A stretch of 64,000 nucleotides of DNA from contig AP025576.1 in assembly GCA_022845955.1 (NCBI GenBank), positions 4,216,001 to 4,280,000 of the forward strand, given 5' to 3'. The notes beneath the pieces were generated by a model, which saw nothing but the letters and a program-made list of their open reading frames with translations, ran no database searches and had not been told where the DNA came from. Of the stretch, positions 1-8,793 are shown one piece after another. The stretch is from Lachnospiraceae bacterium. GTDB taxonomy: Bacteria; Bacillota; Clostridia; Lachnospirales; Lachnospiraceae. A program made the position numbers and the translations under genes. Numbering within the stretch: the stretch's first letter is position 1; each line of letters begins with the position of its first letter.

Positions 1-748
1 CCGCCAGGGCACACACTCCCCGTAACAGGCTGCTGCCTTGCGCCAGTGTTTCCTTCGCCCCGGTCAGCAGAAGGATCAGGGTCCGGTTGTCATGAAAGTC
101 CGCACTGCAGTAAAACAAAGCCGGATCCGTAAGCGTCAGCAGCGCCTCCCGGTAGGCATTCCGGAATTCCCTGCCATCACTCACCGTACCCGCAAGCTTT
201 ATGATTCCGATCCGCATCCAGGTACCGGTTCCGGTCCACAGCCCGCTCCTGCGCAGCTGGCATTCCAGCTTATCCACATCCCCCGGGGTGGAAAGCAGGG
301 AAAACAAAACTTCTTTTTTCAGGAAATCCAGGCTTTCCGTATAGTTTTCCTGCAAATCCCGTTGTGCCCGGATCTGCCTGATCCGCTCAATTCCTTTCTC
401 CACGGCACCGATAAGCTCCTCCGGCACCACCGGCTTCTCCACATATTGAATGGCCCCCAGTTCAATAGCCGCCTTGAGATATTCTTTATAGGAATAGCTG
501 CTGACAAACAGGATCTGGCAGTCCGGTAAAATCCCGCGCAGCTGCCTGCACATCTCAATTCCGTCCATCCCCCTCATCCGGATGTCCGAAAGCACGATAT
601 CCGGCTGCCATCTGGCGCATATCCCAAAGGCTTCGTCTGCGCTTTCCGCCGTTTCCACCATATCCACCCCGATTTTATTCCATGGGATGTGCCGCATCAG
701 CCCGCGCCGGGTAATCAGTTCATCCTCTACAATAAGCAGCTTTATCAT
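1..748 (-). CDS. YesN-like AraC-type response regulator (C-terminus beyond window)
   Basis: The N-terminal 249 codons of a two-component response regulator; the rest runs off the left edge. A CheY-like receiver is clear: acidic pair E8-D9, phospho-acceptor D55 in VLSDIRM, and K105 in VEKP. The region after residue 120 begins the linker seen in YesN-type regulators, which end in an AraC helix-turn-helix; that part is not visible, so the output domain is inferred from the family. The start ATG at 748 follows GGAGGAGAGGGCT. Such regulators pair with a YesM-type kinase and control sugar ABC transporters like the one at 3618-7264. It is the last visible gene of a leftward series. Confidence 0.85.
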   Translation of the reverse strand, partial: MIKLLIVEDELITRRGLMRHIPWNKIGVDMVETAESADEAFGICARWQPDIVLSDIRMRGMDGIEMCRQLRGILPDCQILFVSSYSYKEYLKAAIELGAIQYVEKPVVPEELIGAVEKGIERIRQIRAQRDLQENYTESLDFLKKEVLFSLLSTPGDVDKLECQLRRSGLWTGTGTWMRIGIIKLAGTVSDGREFRNAYREALLTLTDPALFYCSADFHDNRTLILLLTGAKETLAQGSSLLRGVCALA

Positions 749-825
749 AGCCCTCTCCTCCGGTTTATTCTCACACATTATATATCCAATTATATCATGT
801 ACTTATTTTTCATGATACCATAAAA

Positions 826-932
826 CAGGCCATACATGGATTTATGCACTCCTGAATCACATTCTAACGTACGGTGCAGCAAATGCACGGTACTGAGTGA
901 ACAGCAAAACACAAATTTCCATGTATGGCCTG
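826..932. repeat. Nested palindromic element between two leftward genes
   Basis: Two perfect 15-bp arms (826-840 and 918-932, CAGGCCATACATGGA and its complement) enclose a 77-bp segment that holds a second near-perfect palindrome, GTAC-C-GTGCA and complement around a 5-nt loop, at about 871-895. On the minus strand the outer arm is followed by TTTTAT, so it could terminate transcription from the glycosidase gene ending at 959. The loop is far longer and more structured than in a simple terminator. Confidence 0.6.
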
Positions 933-958
933 ACTGGATGAATACACCTGTATGGCTT

Positions 959-3604
959 TCAAAGCTTCAGCAGCCGCACCGGCCCCAGCAATCCTGTGGG
1001 TTCCTGCGGCATTGCCCTGTCAAAAACATTATTCCCCCGTTCCTTGGCAAGCGTGTTCGTCACCATGATTTCCAGCTTGTTTTCTCCTCGCCGCACCAGC
1101 CCGCTCACATCAAACCGGTACGGAGGACAGATGCGCACGCCGGCATTTTCCCCGTTTACCCATACCTCCGCCGTTTCATATACACTTCCCAGATCCAGAT
1201 AATATCCGTTCCAGGACTGTTCTGCCGAAAATCCTGTTTCATAACAAATACTGCCTGCATATTCCGGAAGCAGTCCCGGTACCGCAAGATTACAGAGCGA
1301 TGTCACAGGAAGGGGTACCCTTGCGCCTGTATGGCTATCCGACAGGGATATCCTATATTCCCCCTTAAGATCTTCTCCGGCAGTTCCGGCTGCGGGAACT
1401 GCCGGCCCGTCATAAATACCCTGCGCATCACATAATCCGGCCGGCAGCAGGGCGGCGGCTTCCGCGGTCTGCGCACAGAAAGCAAAAAGAGACTGATAAG
1501 GTTCCAGAACAAGCTCCCGTTCCATCCGGACTGCTTCCGCTTTTTCCGTCTTTTCCCCGTCTTCAGGCAGGCAGCTTAAAAACAGCCTGTTCTCCATCGC
1601 ATCATACCAAAGCAGTGTTTCTGTGTTACTTATTGAAACGGTAGTCCTTATAGTTTTATATTTACTCTCATTTACAAAAAAATACATTTTCCCGACCGAG
1701 GTCTTTCTGCACATCACACGCAAATGGGGGATTTTCTCCTTTGTGCGCACCACACTTTCCTCTTTTGTAAAATAGCCGGGCAAAGCTTCATACTCGCAGA
1801 CATGTATCCTTTCAAGACGGCGCAGCCGATCCGTCAACGCACTGTCCCGGCTGAAATAAGTCCGTTCCGGATACTCACGCATCATATATATGGCAAGTCC
1901 GCCTTCCGCAAGATGGAGCAGGGCCTTCACCGTCCCTTCCGGAAGCGCCCGGGCATAGGGTACAATCAATGCGCCATAGGTTTCCCCGTTTATGGAAAGC
2001 CTGCCGTCTTGTACCGCGGAGATTCCGGGTGACAAATAATCAGCCGGAACAACATCACAGTCTACCTGGCATTCCGCCAGTGCCTTGACAGCTATTTCAA
2101 AAGGCTCATACGTACCTCCCCATTCCGCTTCGGCATGGTAAAGCACCGCCGCTGCCGCCTCATGACGCCCTTCCGACAGCAGGGAGCAAAGCCTGTTTGC
2201 ATAACCTGCCCACAGATGAAAATACTTCCACTGGGGATTTTCCCCCCTCGCATAAAAATGCGGCGGGCAGTCCTGATCCTTTTCCTTTGGGGAAAAGGCA
2301 TGAGGGATCAGCAGATTGATTCCGCGCACACACACATGGTCTGTCAGCCATTTCATTAATTTAAGCCCTTCCTGCCAGCCATACGCTCCAAAAATCTCAC
2401 AGACGGTTATCCCGTTCTTTTTCGGATCCAGATGCGCCAGGGAAGAGGCCAGTTTGGGAAGTCCCCAATAATAAAAACGGGAATCCAGATATCCGAAGGG
2501 TGTGGTATGCCTCCCTTGCGTATATTCCGGCCAAATCTGGTAAACCACATCAAGTCCCGATGCATCCATCCCTTCCATGGCACGGAAAAAATGTCCGCAG
2601 CCATACCCCAGCCTGGCATGAGCGCCGTTATCCTCCACCACATGGCCTATCAGCTTTACTCCATGGCTGCGGCACCATTCTCCGATCCTGCCGATAAATT
2701 CCGTACCGAACAGGCGGGAAACCACATCCTGATACAGGAAACGCACGTCCCCTGCATGATCGGATTCCCCGCACCACAGAAAGGGGAGCAGCATCCCGAT
2801 ATCCTCTCCGCATTCTGCTTTCATAAGCTCCGGCAGCCTGCTGCACCAGGGAAATACCGTAGAAGCCGTACCGCCATGCTCTGTCCAGTCGCCGGGGTGG
2901 GCATGATAAACAGGGGCATTGCCAAACCTTGGCTCATCGGAAAAGAAACCCTGGATAACCGTTCCGAATTCTTCCCGGTAGCGCCGGAAATGTTCTTCAT
3001 ATATAATATCAATGAACCGGTCCACCGAAGCGCCGTCAATAGGATTCACATAATCCTTGGTCCACTCTTCACCGCCTTTTCCGGTCTCTATAAAAAAGAA
3101 TACCCGCCATGCCCCTTCCGGAACATCCCAATACAAAATCCCATCTTCCACATAAGAGGAGAGATCCTGAAGGCTTTCCTCCTCCAGATCCTCATAGCCG
3201 CCCTTACGTCTTGCGGCAGTTGCACGGATCAGCCTTTCCTCTTCGTCCAGCCAATCCTTCATGCGGAAGGAACTTCCTGAAAGAGGGCCGACGGCATCAA
3301 TATGGACTTCCCTGACATACCTTTTTTGCGCTTCCGGATACAGGCTTTTCAGCCTTCCCGCCGCATATCCGCTGGGAAAAGCGCTGTCGTCAAAAATCCA
3401 CACCTTCATCCCCAGCTTTTTCGCTTCCGCGATAATAATATCCAAATCACGCCACCAGCCATAGCTCAGGAAATCCGGATGCGGCCTGGACTCCACGATA
3501 AAGCTGTCGATGCCGCTTTCCCGCATCCGATGCATTTCTTCTTTCAGTACCGTTTCCGGTTCCCCGTGCTGCCAGAAAAGGGGCCTGATATAGCTTGTAT
3601 TCAT
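959..3604 (-). CDS. GH106-like glycoside hydrolase (putative alpha-L-rhamnosidase family)
   Basis: An 881-residue protein without an obvious signal peptide, so probably cytoplasmic. The N-terminal 450 residues look like the TIM-barrel region of the large GH106/GH2-like glycosidase group: an early RPLFWQHGE segment, an acidic IFDDSAFPSG loop near residue 73, and FFSDEPRFG near residue 220. The C-terminus (about 780-881) has the galactose-binding-like beta sandwich ending in VTNTLA and TGLLGPVRL, typical of this group. The start at 3604 has GGAGG upstream and lies 13 bp after the solute-binding protein gene, so it is the last gene of the transporter operon. A role on rhamnose-containing oligosaccharides is inferred from family and from the GH88 gene nearby; the substrate is not shown. 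Confidence 0.65.
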   Translation of the reverse strand: MNTSYIRPLFWQHGEPETVLKEEMHRMRESGIDSFIVESRPHPDFLSYGWWRDLDIIIAEAKKLGMKVWIFDDSAFPSGYAAGRLKSLYPEAQKRYVREVHIDAVGPLSGSSFRMKDWLDEEERLIRATAARRKGGYEDLEEESLQDLSSYVEDGILYWDVPEGAWRVFFFIETGKGGEEWTKDYVNPIDGASVDRFIDIIYEEHFRRYREEFGTVIQGFFSDEPRFGNAPVYHAHPGDWTEHGGTASTVFPWCSRLPELMKAECGEDIGMLLPFLWCGESDHAGDVRFLYQDVVSRLFGTEFIGRIGEWCRSHGVKLIGHVVEDNGAHARLGYGCGHFFRAMEGMDASGLDVVYQIWPEYTQGRHTTPFGYLDSRFYYWGLPKLASSLAHLDPKKNGITVCEIFGAYGWQEGLKLMKWLTDHVCVRGINLLIPHAFSPKEKDQDCPPHFYARGENPQWKYFHLWAGYANRLCSLLSEGRHEAAAAVLYHAEAEWGGTYEPFEIAVKALAECQVDCDVVPADYLSPGISAVQDGRLSINGETYGALIVPYARALPEGTVKALLHLAEGGLAIYMMREYPERTYFSRDSALTDRLRRLERIHVCEYEALPGYFTKEESVVRTKEKIPHLRVMCRKTSVGKMYFFVNESKYKTIRTTVSISNTETLLWYDAMENRLFLSCLPEDGEKTEKAEAVRMERELVLEPYQSLFAFCAQTAEAAALLPAGLCDAQGIYDGPAVPAAGTAGEDLKGEYRISLSDSHTGARVPLPVTSLCNLAVPGLLPEYAGSICYETGFSAEQSWNGYYLDLGSVYETAEVWVNGENAGVRICPPYRFDVSGLVRRGENKLEIMVTNTLAKERGNNVFDRAMPQEPTGLLGPVRLLKL

Positions 3605-3617
3605 CGTAACCCTCCGT

Positions 3618-5372
3618 CTACTTCATTTCATCCGGGAGTGTACACCCAAGGCTTTCAGCCGTTGCGGCCATCTTTTCTCTCCCGCCCTTATCCAGCCACT
3701 CCTTTTGGAATGCTTCCCATTCGTCAAAGCTTCTCTGCCCTGTCACAAATTTATACTGCTGGGCATTTTCATACTCCGTCAGATTTGGTGCGATATCCCC
3801 GGAAATATTAATCAAAAGGGCATCATTATTCCACCGTTCATATCCGGCCATTTTTTTAACACCTTCATTTATCAGCTCGAAATAATCCTTTTCTTCTTCG
3901 TTTGTGGAATAATACTGCTGCCATTTCAGCGTATACCCGAAATTCTGCCAGGCTGCCAGATCCAGGTTGTCGGTGCCGTATTCCGTAAACCCGGGATGGG
4001 TGGGCGCCACATAGCATATATTGGTTCCGTCCTCATTGTACTGCCTGTAATCATCTTTATAATCCGGATACACATCCAGTCCGCCCCCCTGGACCGTCTG
4101 GAAATAAGCCTCACCGCCGTAGCACATGGCATCCATTATATGACAGATTCTCTTCAGCTTTCCGGGATCCTCCTGTACGCTGGCTTTCGGGATGGCAAAC
4201 AACAGGCCGGGATTGCCGCTTGCCGCATATTTGGCGTTCTCAATAGGCGCTTTATCCAGGAAAGCCCAGGAATGGATAATGCTGTAGTCCCTGTTATGGG
4301 CATTCACGTATTCCTCATACAGGGAGTTTGAGGGATAATGGACCATTCCTATTTTATCATTCATCGTGTAGGATTTAGCTGTTTCCCAATCAATTGTATA
4401 CCAGTCGGGCGCAAATACCCCCAGCTCATACAATTCATTTAAAAATTCCAGATACGCTTTGGTAGTCCCGTCAAACATAGGAGAAACCAGCGTACCGTTC
4501 TCTGCGTGGGCGGTAGGATTCCCGAAAAAGTTAATAAAGTTGGAAAGCATGCCGAAGGTCGTTCCGCCCCCCGCGCCGGTCATAAACCAGGTATCCTGGA
4601 TCCCGTTTCCATCCGGATCCTCAAAGGTACATGCCTTGGCATATGCAATCAGCTCTTCCTTTGTTTCCGGCATATCCATACCAAAAGTATCAAGCCAGTC
4701 CTGACGGATCGCATACGCCCATATATCGCTGTCCTGGATGGAATATTTGGTAAAAAACGGAATGGTGCCGTCGGGCATTGTACTGTAGTCCAGAATCGTT
4801 TTGGTTACAAATTTACAGGTTTGGGGCAGATAAGGATAAATCTCCTTCGCATCCAGCAGCAGTCCCTGTTCTGCAAGGGTGAATCCGAAATTCTTACCGC
4901 TCACTGCTGTGGGAAGCACCGGAAGTGTCACCAGATCCGGCACATCCCCGGACGAAAACCGGGTGGAAAGAACCGTTTCCATATCACTCTGTGCACAGGT
5001 AGTCAGAGTTATGTCCACATTATATTTTTCTTCCAGCCACGCCTCTATGGGATCCTGTGCCGGAGGAGTCTTTCCGTAATGATATGTGAAAATTTCAATC
5101 TCATATTTCTTGCTCATATCGTCGTAACCATACCAGTCTGCCTCCGCAAGCGTGGGGTTGGCAGGCATGGAATCCGGAAATTCGATATCCGCAAACGCGG
5201 TTACCTGCGCACTGTCTGCCGAAGCTGCCTCCGTGCCATCCTGCACGGCAGCACTCTGCTGTACACTTTCCGTCTGCGCTTCCTCCGCTTTCCCTCCGCA
5301 GCCTGCCAGCGCTGATACCGCCAGCGCCAGAGACATAAAAACAGCCGTTTGTCTTTTTTGATTCTTTTTCAT
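3618..5372 (-). CDS. Extracellular solute-binding lipoprotein of a sugar ABC transporter (LplA/YtcQ type)
   Basis: A 584-residue family 1 solute-binding protein. It begins with a lysine-rich n-region, a hydrophobic stretch and the lipobox LAGC with Cys25, so it should be cleaved by signal peptidase II and anchored outside the cell membrane. The mature part starts with an Ala/Glu/Ser-rich linker. The length is typical of LplA-like proteins that bind large oligosaccharides for LplB/LplC permeases, both of which are encoded just upstream (5413-7264). RBS AAGGAGAAGGGAAA precedes the ATG. No ATPase gene is present; such systems usually share an MsmK/MsmX-type ATPase encoded elsewhere. Confidence 0.92.
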   Translation of the reverse strand: MKKNQKRQTAVFMSLALAVSALAGCGGKAEEAQTESVQQSAAVQDGTEAASADSAQVTAFADIEFPDSMPANPTLAEADWYGYDDMSKKYEIEIFTYHYGKTPPAQDPIEAWLEEKYNVDITLTTCAQSDMETVLSTRFSSGDVPDLVTLPVLPTAVSGKNFGFTLAEQGLLLDAKEIYPYLPQTCKFVTKTILDYSTMPDGTIPFFTKYSIQDSDIWAYAIRQDWLDTFGMDMPETKEELIAYAKACTFEDPDGNGIQDTWFMTGAGGGTTFGMLSNFINFFGNPTAHAENGTLVSPMFDGTTKAYLEFLNELYELGVFAPDWYTIDWETAKSYTMNDKIGMVHYPSNSLYEEYVNAHNRDYSIIHSWAFLDKAPIENAKYAASGNPGLLFAIPKASVQEDPGKLKRICHIMDAMCYGGEAYFQTVQGGGLDVYPDYKDDYRQYNEDGTNICYVAPTHPGFTEYGTDNLDLAAWQNFGYTLKWQQYYSTNEEEKDYFELINEGVKKMAGYERWNNDALLINISGDIAPNLTEYENAQQYKFVTGQRSFDEWEAFQKEWLDKGGREKMAATAESLGCTLPDEMK

Positions 5373-5412
5373 TTTCCCTTCTCCTTTTCTCTAAATAAAC
5401 TCTCAGGTGCAC

Positions 5413-6303
5413 CTACCCCTTTACCGCTCCGGTATACATACCATGTACAAAATACTTCTGAAGAAACGGATATACACACAGGATAGGCAGCACCGCTATG
5501 ACCACACTCGCCATCTTAATGGATTCCGACGTCATTTTCGCATAGGTATTAACATTGCTCATCATATCGCCGCTGGAACTTGCAACCAGCAGATTTCTGA
5601 TTACCATCTGGATCGGATACAAAGCTTCGTTTCTGATATAGACCAGGGCGTCAAACCAGGAATTCCAGTGGGTAACCGCTGCAAACAGCCCCAGCGCACA
5701 TAGGGTGGGCTTCAGCAGCGGCATGACGATATACACCAGCTTCTGGGTTTCCGATGCACCGTCCAGCTCGGCGGAATCGGTCACATCGGTGGGGATTCCT
5801 TCCACAAACAGCTTAATTACCAGGATCCCATAGGTATTGGCAAAAGCCGGCGCGATATATACCCAGAAGGAATCCAACAGCTTCAGCCTTGTCATCAGCA
5901 TGTAATTCGGAATCAGCCCGCCGTTCAGAATCATGGTGATAAGGAAAAAAACCATAAAGGCCGAACGATAGGGAAGATCCTGTTTTGCCATAATATAACC
6001 GGCAGGGACTGCCAAAGCCAGGGCAGCAAAGACTCCGAAAACCGTCCGCACCACCGTCACTCCCATACTCATAAAAAACTTTTTATTCAATACATATTTA
6101 TAAGCTGCTGCTATCGGTTCCCTTGGTATGATAACAAAATAGTTCCGCTGTATCATTTCTCCTTCGGATGTCAGGGACATCCCTATTACATACAGGAACG
6201 GCACGATGCAGATTAATAAAAACAGAAGAATGAACAGGGAAATAACCGCCTGGTATATTTTTTCTTCTTTTGAAAGCTTTATCTTGTTTTGACTGCGTTT
6301 CAT
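5413..6303 (-). CDS. Sugar ABC transporter permease (LplC/YtcP type)
   Basis: A 296-residue inner permease of the CUT1 class with about six membrane helices; the first spans roughly residues 17-41. The cytoplasmic EAA-type loop that docks to the ATPase is seen as DSAELDGASE with downstream MPLLKP near residues 175-200. The end HGMYTGAVKG is the usual LplC terminus. It starts 2 bp after the preceding permease gene stop with GAGGGAT upstream, so the two permeases are co-translated. It forms the heterodimeric channel with 6305-7264 and takes cargo from the lipoprotein at 3618-5372. Confidence 0.93.
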   Translation of the reverse strand: MKRSQNKIKLSKEEKIYQAVISLFILLFLLICIVPFLYVIGMSLTSEGEMIQRNYFVIIPREPIAAAYKYVLNKKFFMSMGVTVVRTVFGVFAALALAVPAGYIMAKQDLPYRSAFMVFFLITMILNGGLIPNYMLMTRLKLLDSFWVYIAPAFANTYGILVIKLFVEGIPTDVTDSAELDGASETQKLVYIVMPLLKPTLCALGLFAAVTHWNSWFDALVYIRNEALYPIQMVIRNLLVASSSGDMMSNVNTYAKMTSESIKMASVVIAVLPILCVYPFLQKYFVHGMYTGAVKG

Positions 6304-6304
6304 A

Positions 6305-7264
6305 TCAGAACATCCCTCTTCCCGTCGTTTTTTTCGAAGTGTAGTTTGCCGTCAGAATCAGGAACAGGCTCACCACCGCTTTCAGCATACTCACTGCCGC
6401 ACCAACTCCATACTGCATTTTACCAAGCCCCACCCGATATACCCATGTATCAATAATATCCCCCACATCGTAAACCGCCGAATTATAGAACAGAAGGATT
6501 TGTTCAAAATCATTGTTCAGAATATTTCCCATTGCCATAATCAGGGAGAAGGTGACCACAGGCAGCATGGCAGGCAGCGTAACCGCCTTAATTCTTGCAA
6601 TTGGCCCGGCCCCGTCAATCTTTGCAGCTTCATACAGTTCCGGATTAACACCTGTCAGCGCCGCAAAATATAATATGGTGGCCCAGCCGGTTTCCTTCCA
6701 TATCTGGGAGCCGACCAAAAGCGGGACAAATGCCTTCGTGGAGGTCATAAACTCCGTCCGGGTTCCTGTCAGAGCGAAAAGCAGATTATTGATAAATCCG
6801 TTCCCGGAAAAAAAAGCATAAACAATACCATAAATAACTACCCATGAGAAAAAGTGCGGGATATATACGATTGTCTGGCTCAGTTTCTTAAACCTGGCGC
6901 TCTTAAGATCAAAGATGGCAATTGTCAGAAATATAGGAGGGAAAAACGTAAATAACAGCCTGGAGCAGCTGATAACCAGCGTATTACGTATCAGCCTTAC
7001 CATATCCGGATCCCGGAAAATATCGATATAATTCTTCAGCCCAACCCACTCTGCCCCCATAATGGTTCCGCCTACCTTAAAATCCTTGAATGATATCAGG
7101 AAGCCCCATATTATGGGTATGTACTGGAAAAGGATGTAATAGGCGGCAATTATGGCAAGCACCAGATACAGCGCCCTGTATTTCTTTCGTTTTTTTCTTC
7201 TCTGCAAACGTGCTTCCTGTTTCCGATCCGCCTTTGACGGCACCGTTCCGACCCACATAATCAT
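6305..7264 (-). CDS. Sugar ABC transporter permease (LplB type)
   Basis: A 319-residue CUT1-class permease and first gene of the transporter operon. It has a basic cytoplasmic N-terminus (KADRKQEARLQRRKKRKK) and about six membrane helices. The EAA loop is explicit: YEAAKIDGAGPIARIKAVTLP near residues 205-225 (given here in part by its key residues E-A-A and G). ATGs at 7264 and 7258 are both possible; GAGGGGATG lies just upstream. It pairs with the LplC-type permease that follows. Confidence 0.92.
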   Translation of the reverse strand: MIMWVGTVPSKADRKQEARLQRRKKRKKYRALYLVLAIIAAYYILFQYIPIIWGFLISFKDFKVGGTIMGAEWVGLKNYIDIFRDPDMVRLIRNTLVISCSRLLFTFFPPIFLTIAIFDLKSARFKKLSQTIVYIPHFFSWVVIYGIVYAFFSGNGFINNLLFALTGTRTEFMTSTKAFVPLLVGSQIWKETGWATILYFAALTGVNPELYEAAKIDGAGPIARIKAVTLPAMLPVVTFSLIMAMGNILNNDFEQILLFYNSAVYDVGDIIDTWVYRVGLGKMQYGVGAAVSMLKAVVSLFLILTANYTSKKTTGRGMF

Positions 7265-7544
7265 CCCCTCATTTCCTGTTCATTTTATCTGTCTTTTACC
7301 CGAAATTTGTTTTTGACTGTTTTTATGTATTTTTCACTTTATTTTTACGCATTTTATACATATTTATATTTTCATATTTTATTTTGCCCTGTATTTTTCT
7401 GCAATTCTTATATTAATTACCTTTTATCGCTGTTTCCTGTTATTAGATATTAACATATATACATTTTTGTAGCTATGGCAAAATCCCAGCAATTTCCTGT
7501 CAAAACTTCAGCTTTTTTTACGATTATTCTTCCTCTGTTTACAT
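7265..7544. other. AT-rich upstream region of the transporter operon
   Basis: About 280 bp, far richer in A+T than the genes around it, separating the permease operon from the AraC regulator. I see no convincing gene in it. It holds the putative operon promoter (7376-7404) and probably the binding sites of the AraC regulator encoded at 7617-8663; no repeated operator motif stands out by eye. Confidence 0.5.
7376..7404 (-). promoter_or_regulatory. Possible sigma-A promoter of the sugar transporter operon
   Basis: On the minus strand, TTGCAG (7404-7399) and TAAAAT (7381-7376) are separated by 17 bp. The match is fair, but the surrounding AT-rich DNA makes chance matches likely. Confidence 0.35.
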
Positions 7545-7590
7545 AAAAAAACTGTATGAACATCCGGTTTCCCGAACGGTTCATACAGTT
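7545..7590 (-). terminator. Rho-independent terminator after the AraC regulator
   Basis: Perfect 12-bp arms, AACTGTATGAAC (7550-7561) and GTTCATACAGTT (7579-7590), followed on the minus strand by a run of T. It ends the transcript of the AraC gene at 7617-8663. Confidence 0.85.
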
Positions 7591-7616
7591 ATATTCTTTG
7601 CGGAACAGACTGCCCG

Positions 7617-8663
7617 TCAATTCTCTGTTTTTCCCTTTTTCCGATAATCTTTGGGAAGGCAGCCATATCTTTCCCTGAATTTTTTATAAAAATACGTGCT
7701 ATTGCCGCAGCCGGATGCCGCTATTATTTTATCACAGGCCAGTTCCGTATTCAGAAGCATTCCTGCCGCAAACTGGAGCCTGTGCCCGGTAACCAGCTCC
7801 TTAAACGTATAGCCTGTGGTATTCTTAAGAAGGGTAGTCATGTAATTGGCATTCAGCCCGAATTTCTCAGCAGTCCCCTTCAGCGAACAATGCGTGAAGT
7901 TTTCTTCAATATACCGCATAATAGGTACCACATATGTCTTTCCGTGTCCGGCAAGTTTTTCTTCTTTCCCCTTTTCATATACGTTTACGAGTTCAGAGAA
8001 CAGCAGAGCAATCAGGTTATTGACAATCTCATGTTCCATGCCTGTAGGGCTGAGAAATTCACAAATCAGCTCCTTCATAAACAACTGGATCCTGCGGTTA
8101 TCTTCCGAGTTAAACACAATGAAGCTGTCATGTGAGGTTTGCTCCGATATGGCATTCATCAGGAATTCCGTAATCACCCCCATCTTTGCCAGACGGGAAA
8201 AGAAGGAATAGGTGAAAAATTCTTTTTCCATCAGCATGTTGATCAGGATATCCCCCTCGTCCGTATATCCGATGGCATGAGGTATCCCGGAATCCAAAAT
8301 GATAATCTGCCCCTGTTTTAGCAGAATTTCCTTCCCGCCCACCGTCTGTGTACAACTTCCCGAATACATATATCCCAGCTCCACCCAATCATGGACATGC
8401 GGCTCCACTGTGGCAAACCGGGCATTTTTATTCATAAACAGATGGCGTTTCTTTTTTTCCAGATAAACGGTTTTTAACAATCCGGGTGTGTCAAAAGTGG
8501 GCGAATTCAAATAATTCATAACATAAACCTGACTTTTTATCCCCTTATCGGAATAGTCCACCTTTTCAAAGCCCGAATAATCCGGACAGCATATCCTGTC
8601 CTTCAGCTTTTGCTCATATGGCTCAAGGCTTCTGATCCTGCTGTCCATTTCATCATATGTCAT
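7617..8663 (-). CDS. AraC family regulator with N-terminal cupin
   Basis: A 348-residue transcription regulator. Residues from about 95 to 150 form a cupin-like ligand domain (HVHDWVELGYM, GQIIILDSGIPHAI). The last 100 residues hold the two helix-turn-helix motifs of AraC proteins (FGLNANYMTTLLKNTTGYTF, then CDKIIAASGCGNSTYFYKKF). The ATG at 8663 is chosen because GGAGGAAGAGGTGGCGGAA lies directly upstream; the frame stays open to a TTG at 8771, but that start has no ribosome site. It lies upstream of the LplBC operon on the same strand and is the natural candidate for its activator, responding to a sugar. Confidence 0.88.
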   Translation of the reverse strand: MTYDEMDSRIRSLEPYEQKLKDRICCPDYSGFEKVDYSDKGIKSQVYVMNYLNSPTFDTPGLLKTVYLEKKKRHLFMNKNARFATVEPHVHDWVELGYMYSGSCTQTVGGKEILLKQGQIIILDSGIPHAIGYTDEGDILINMLMEKEFFTYSFFSRLAKMGVITEFLMNAISEQTSHDSFIVFNSEDNRRIQLFMKELICEFLSPTGMEHEIVNNLIALLFSELVNVYEKGKEEKLAGHGKTYVVPIMRYIEENFTHCSLKGTAEKFGLNANYMTTLLKNTTGYTFKELVTGHRLQFAAGMLLNTELACDKIIAASGCGNSTYFYKKFRERYGCLPKDYRKKGKTEN

Positions 8664-8690
8664 TTCCGCCACCTCTTCCTCCGCCCAGTA

Positions 8691-8716
8691 CCTCCCGGCG
8701 CTTTTATGCCGGGAGG
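8691..8716. other. Hairpin in the leader of the AraC gene
   Basis: Perfect 9-bp arms CCTCCCGGC / GCCGGGAGG around an 8-nt loop, between the DUF2264 gene and the AraC start at 8663. There is no T-run, so it is either a weak terminator or a leader structure near the AraC ribosome site. Confidence 0.4.
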
Positions 8717-8793
8717 CATCAGCTACTTCTCGCTTATATAAAAGCTTATCCCCCGGGAAATGCCAAGTCAAGCAAAAGATGGTTTACAGGCTT

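Noticed and set aside
836..1435. 199-codon open frame on the plus strand
   Set aside because: Lies opposite the GH106-like gene and crosses the nested palindrome; composition is that of an antisense shadow.
4506..5315. 269-codon open frame opposite the solute-binding protein gene
   Set aside because: Shadow of a gene with clear lipobox and family features; no ribosome site.
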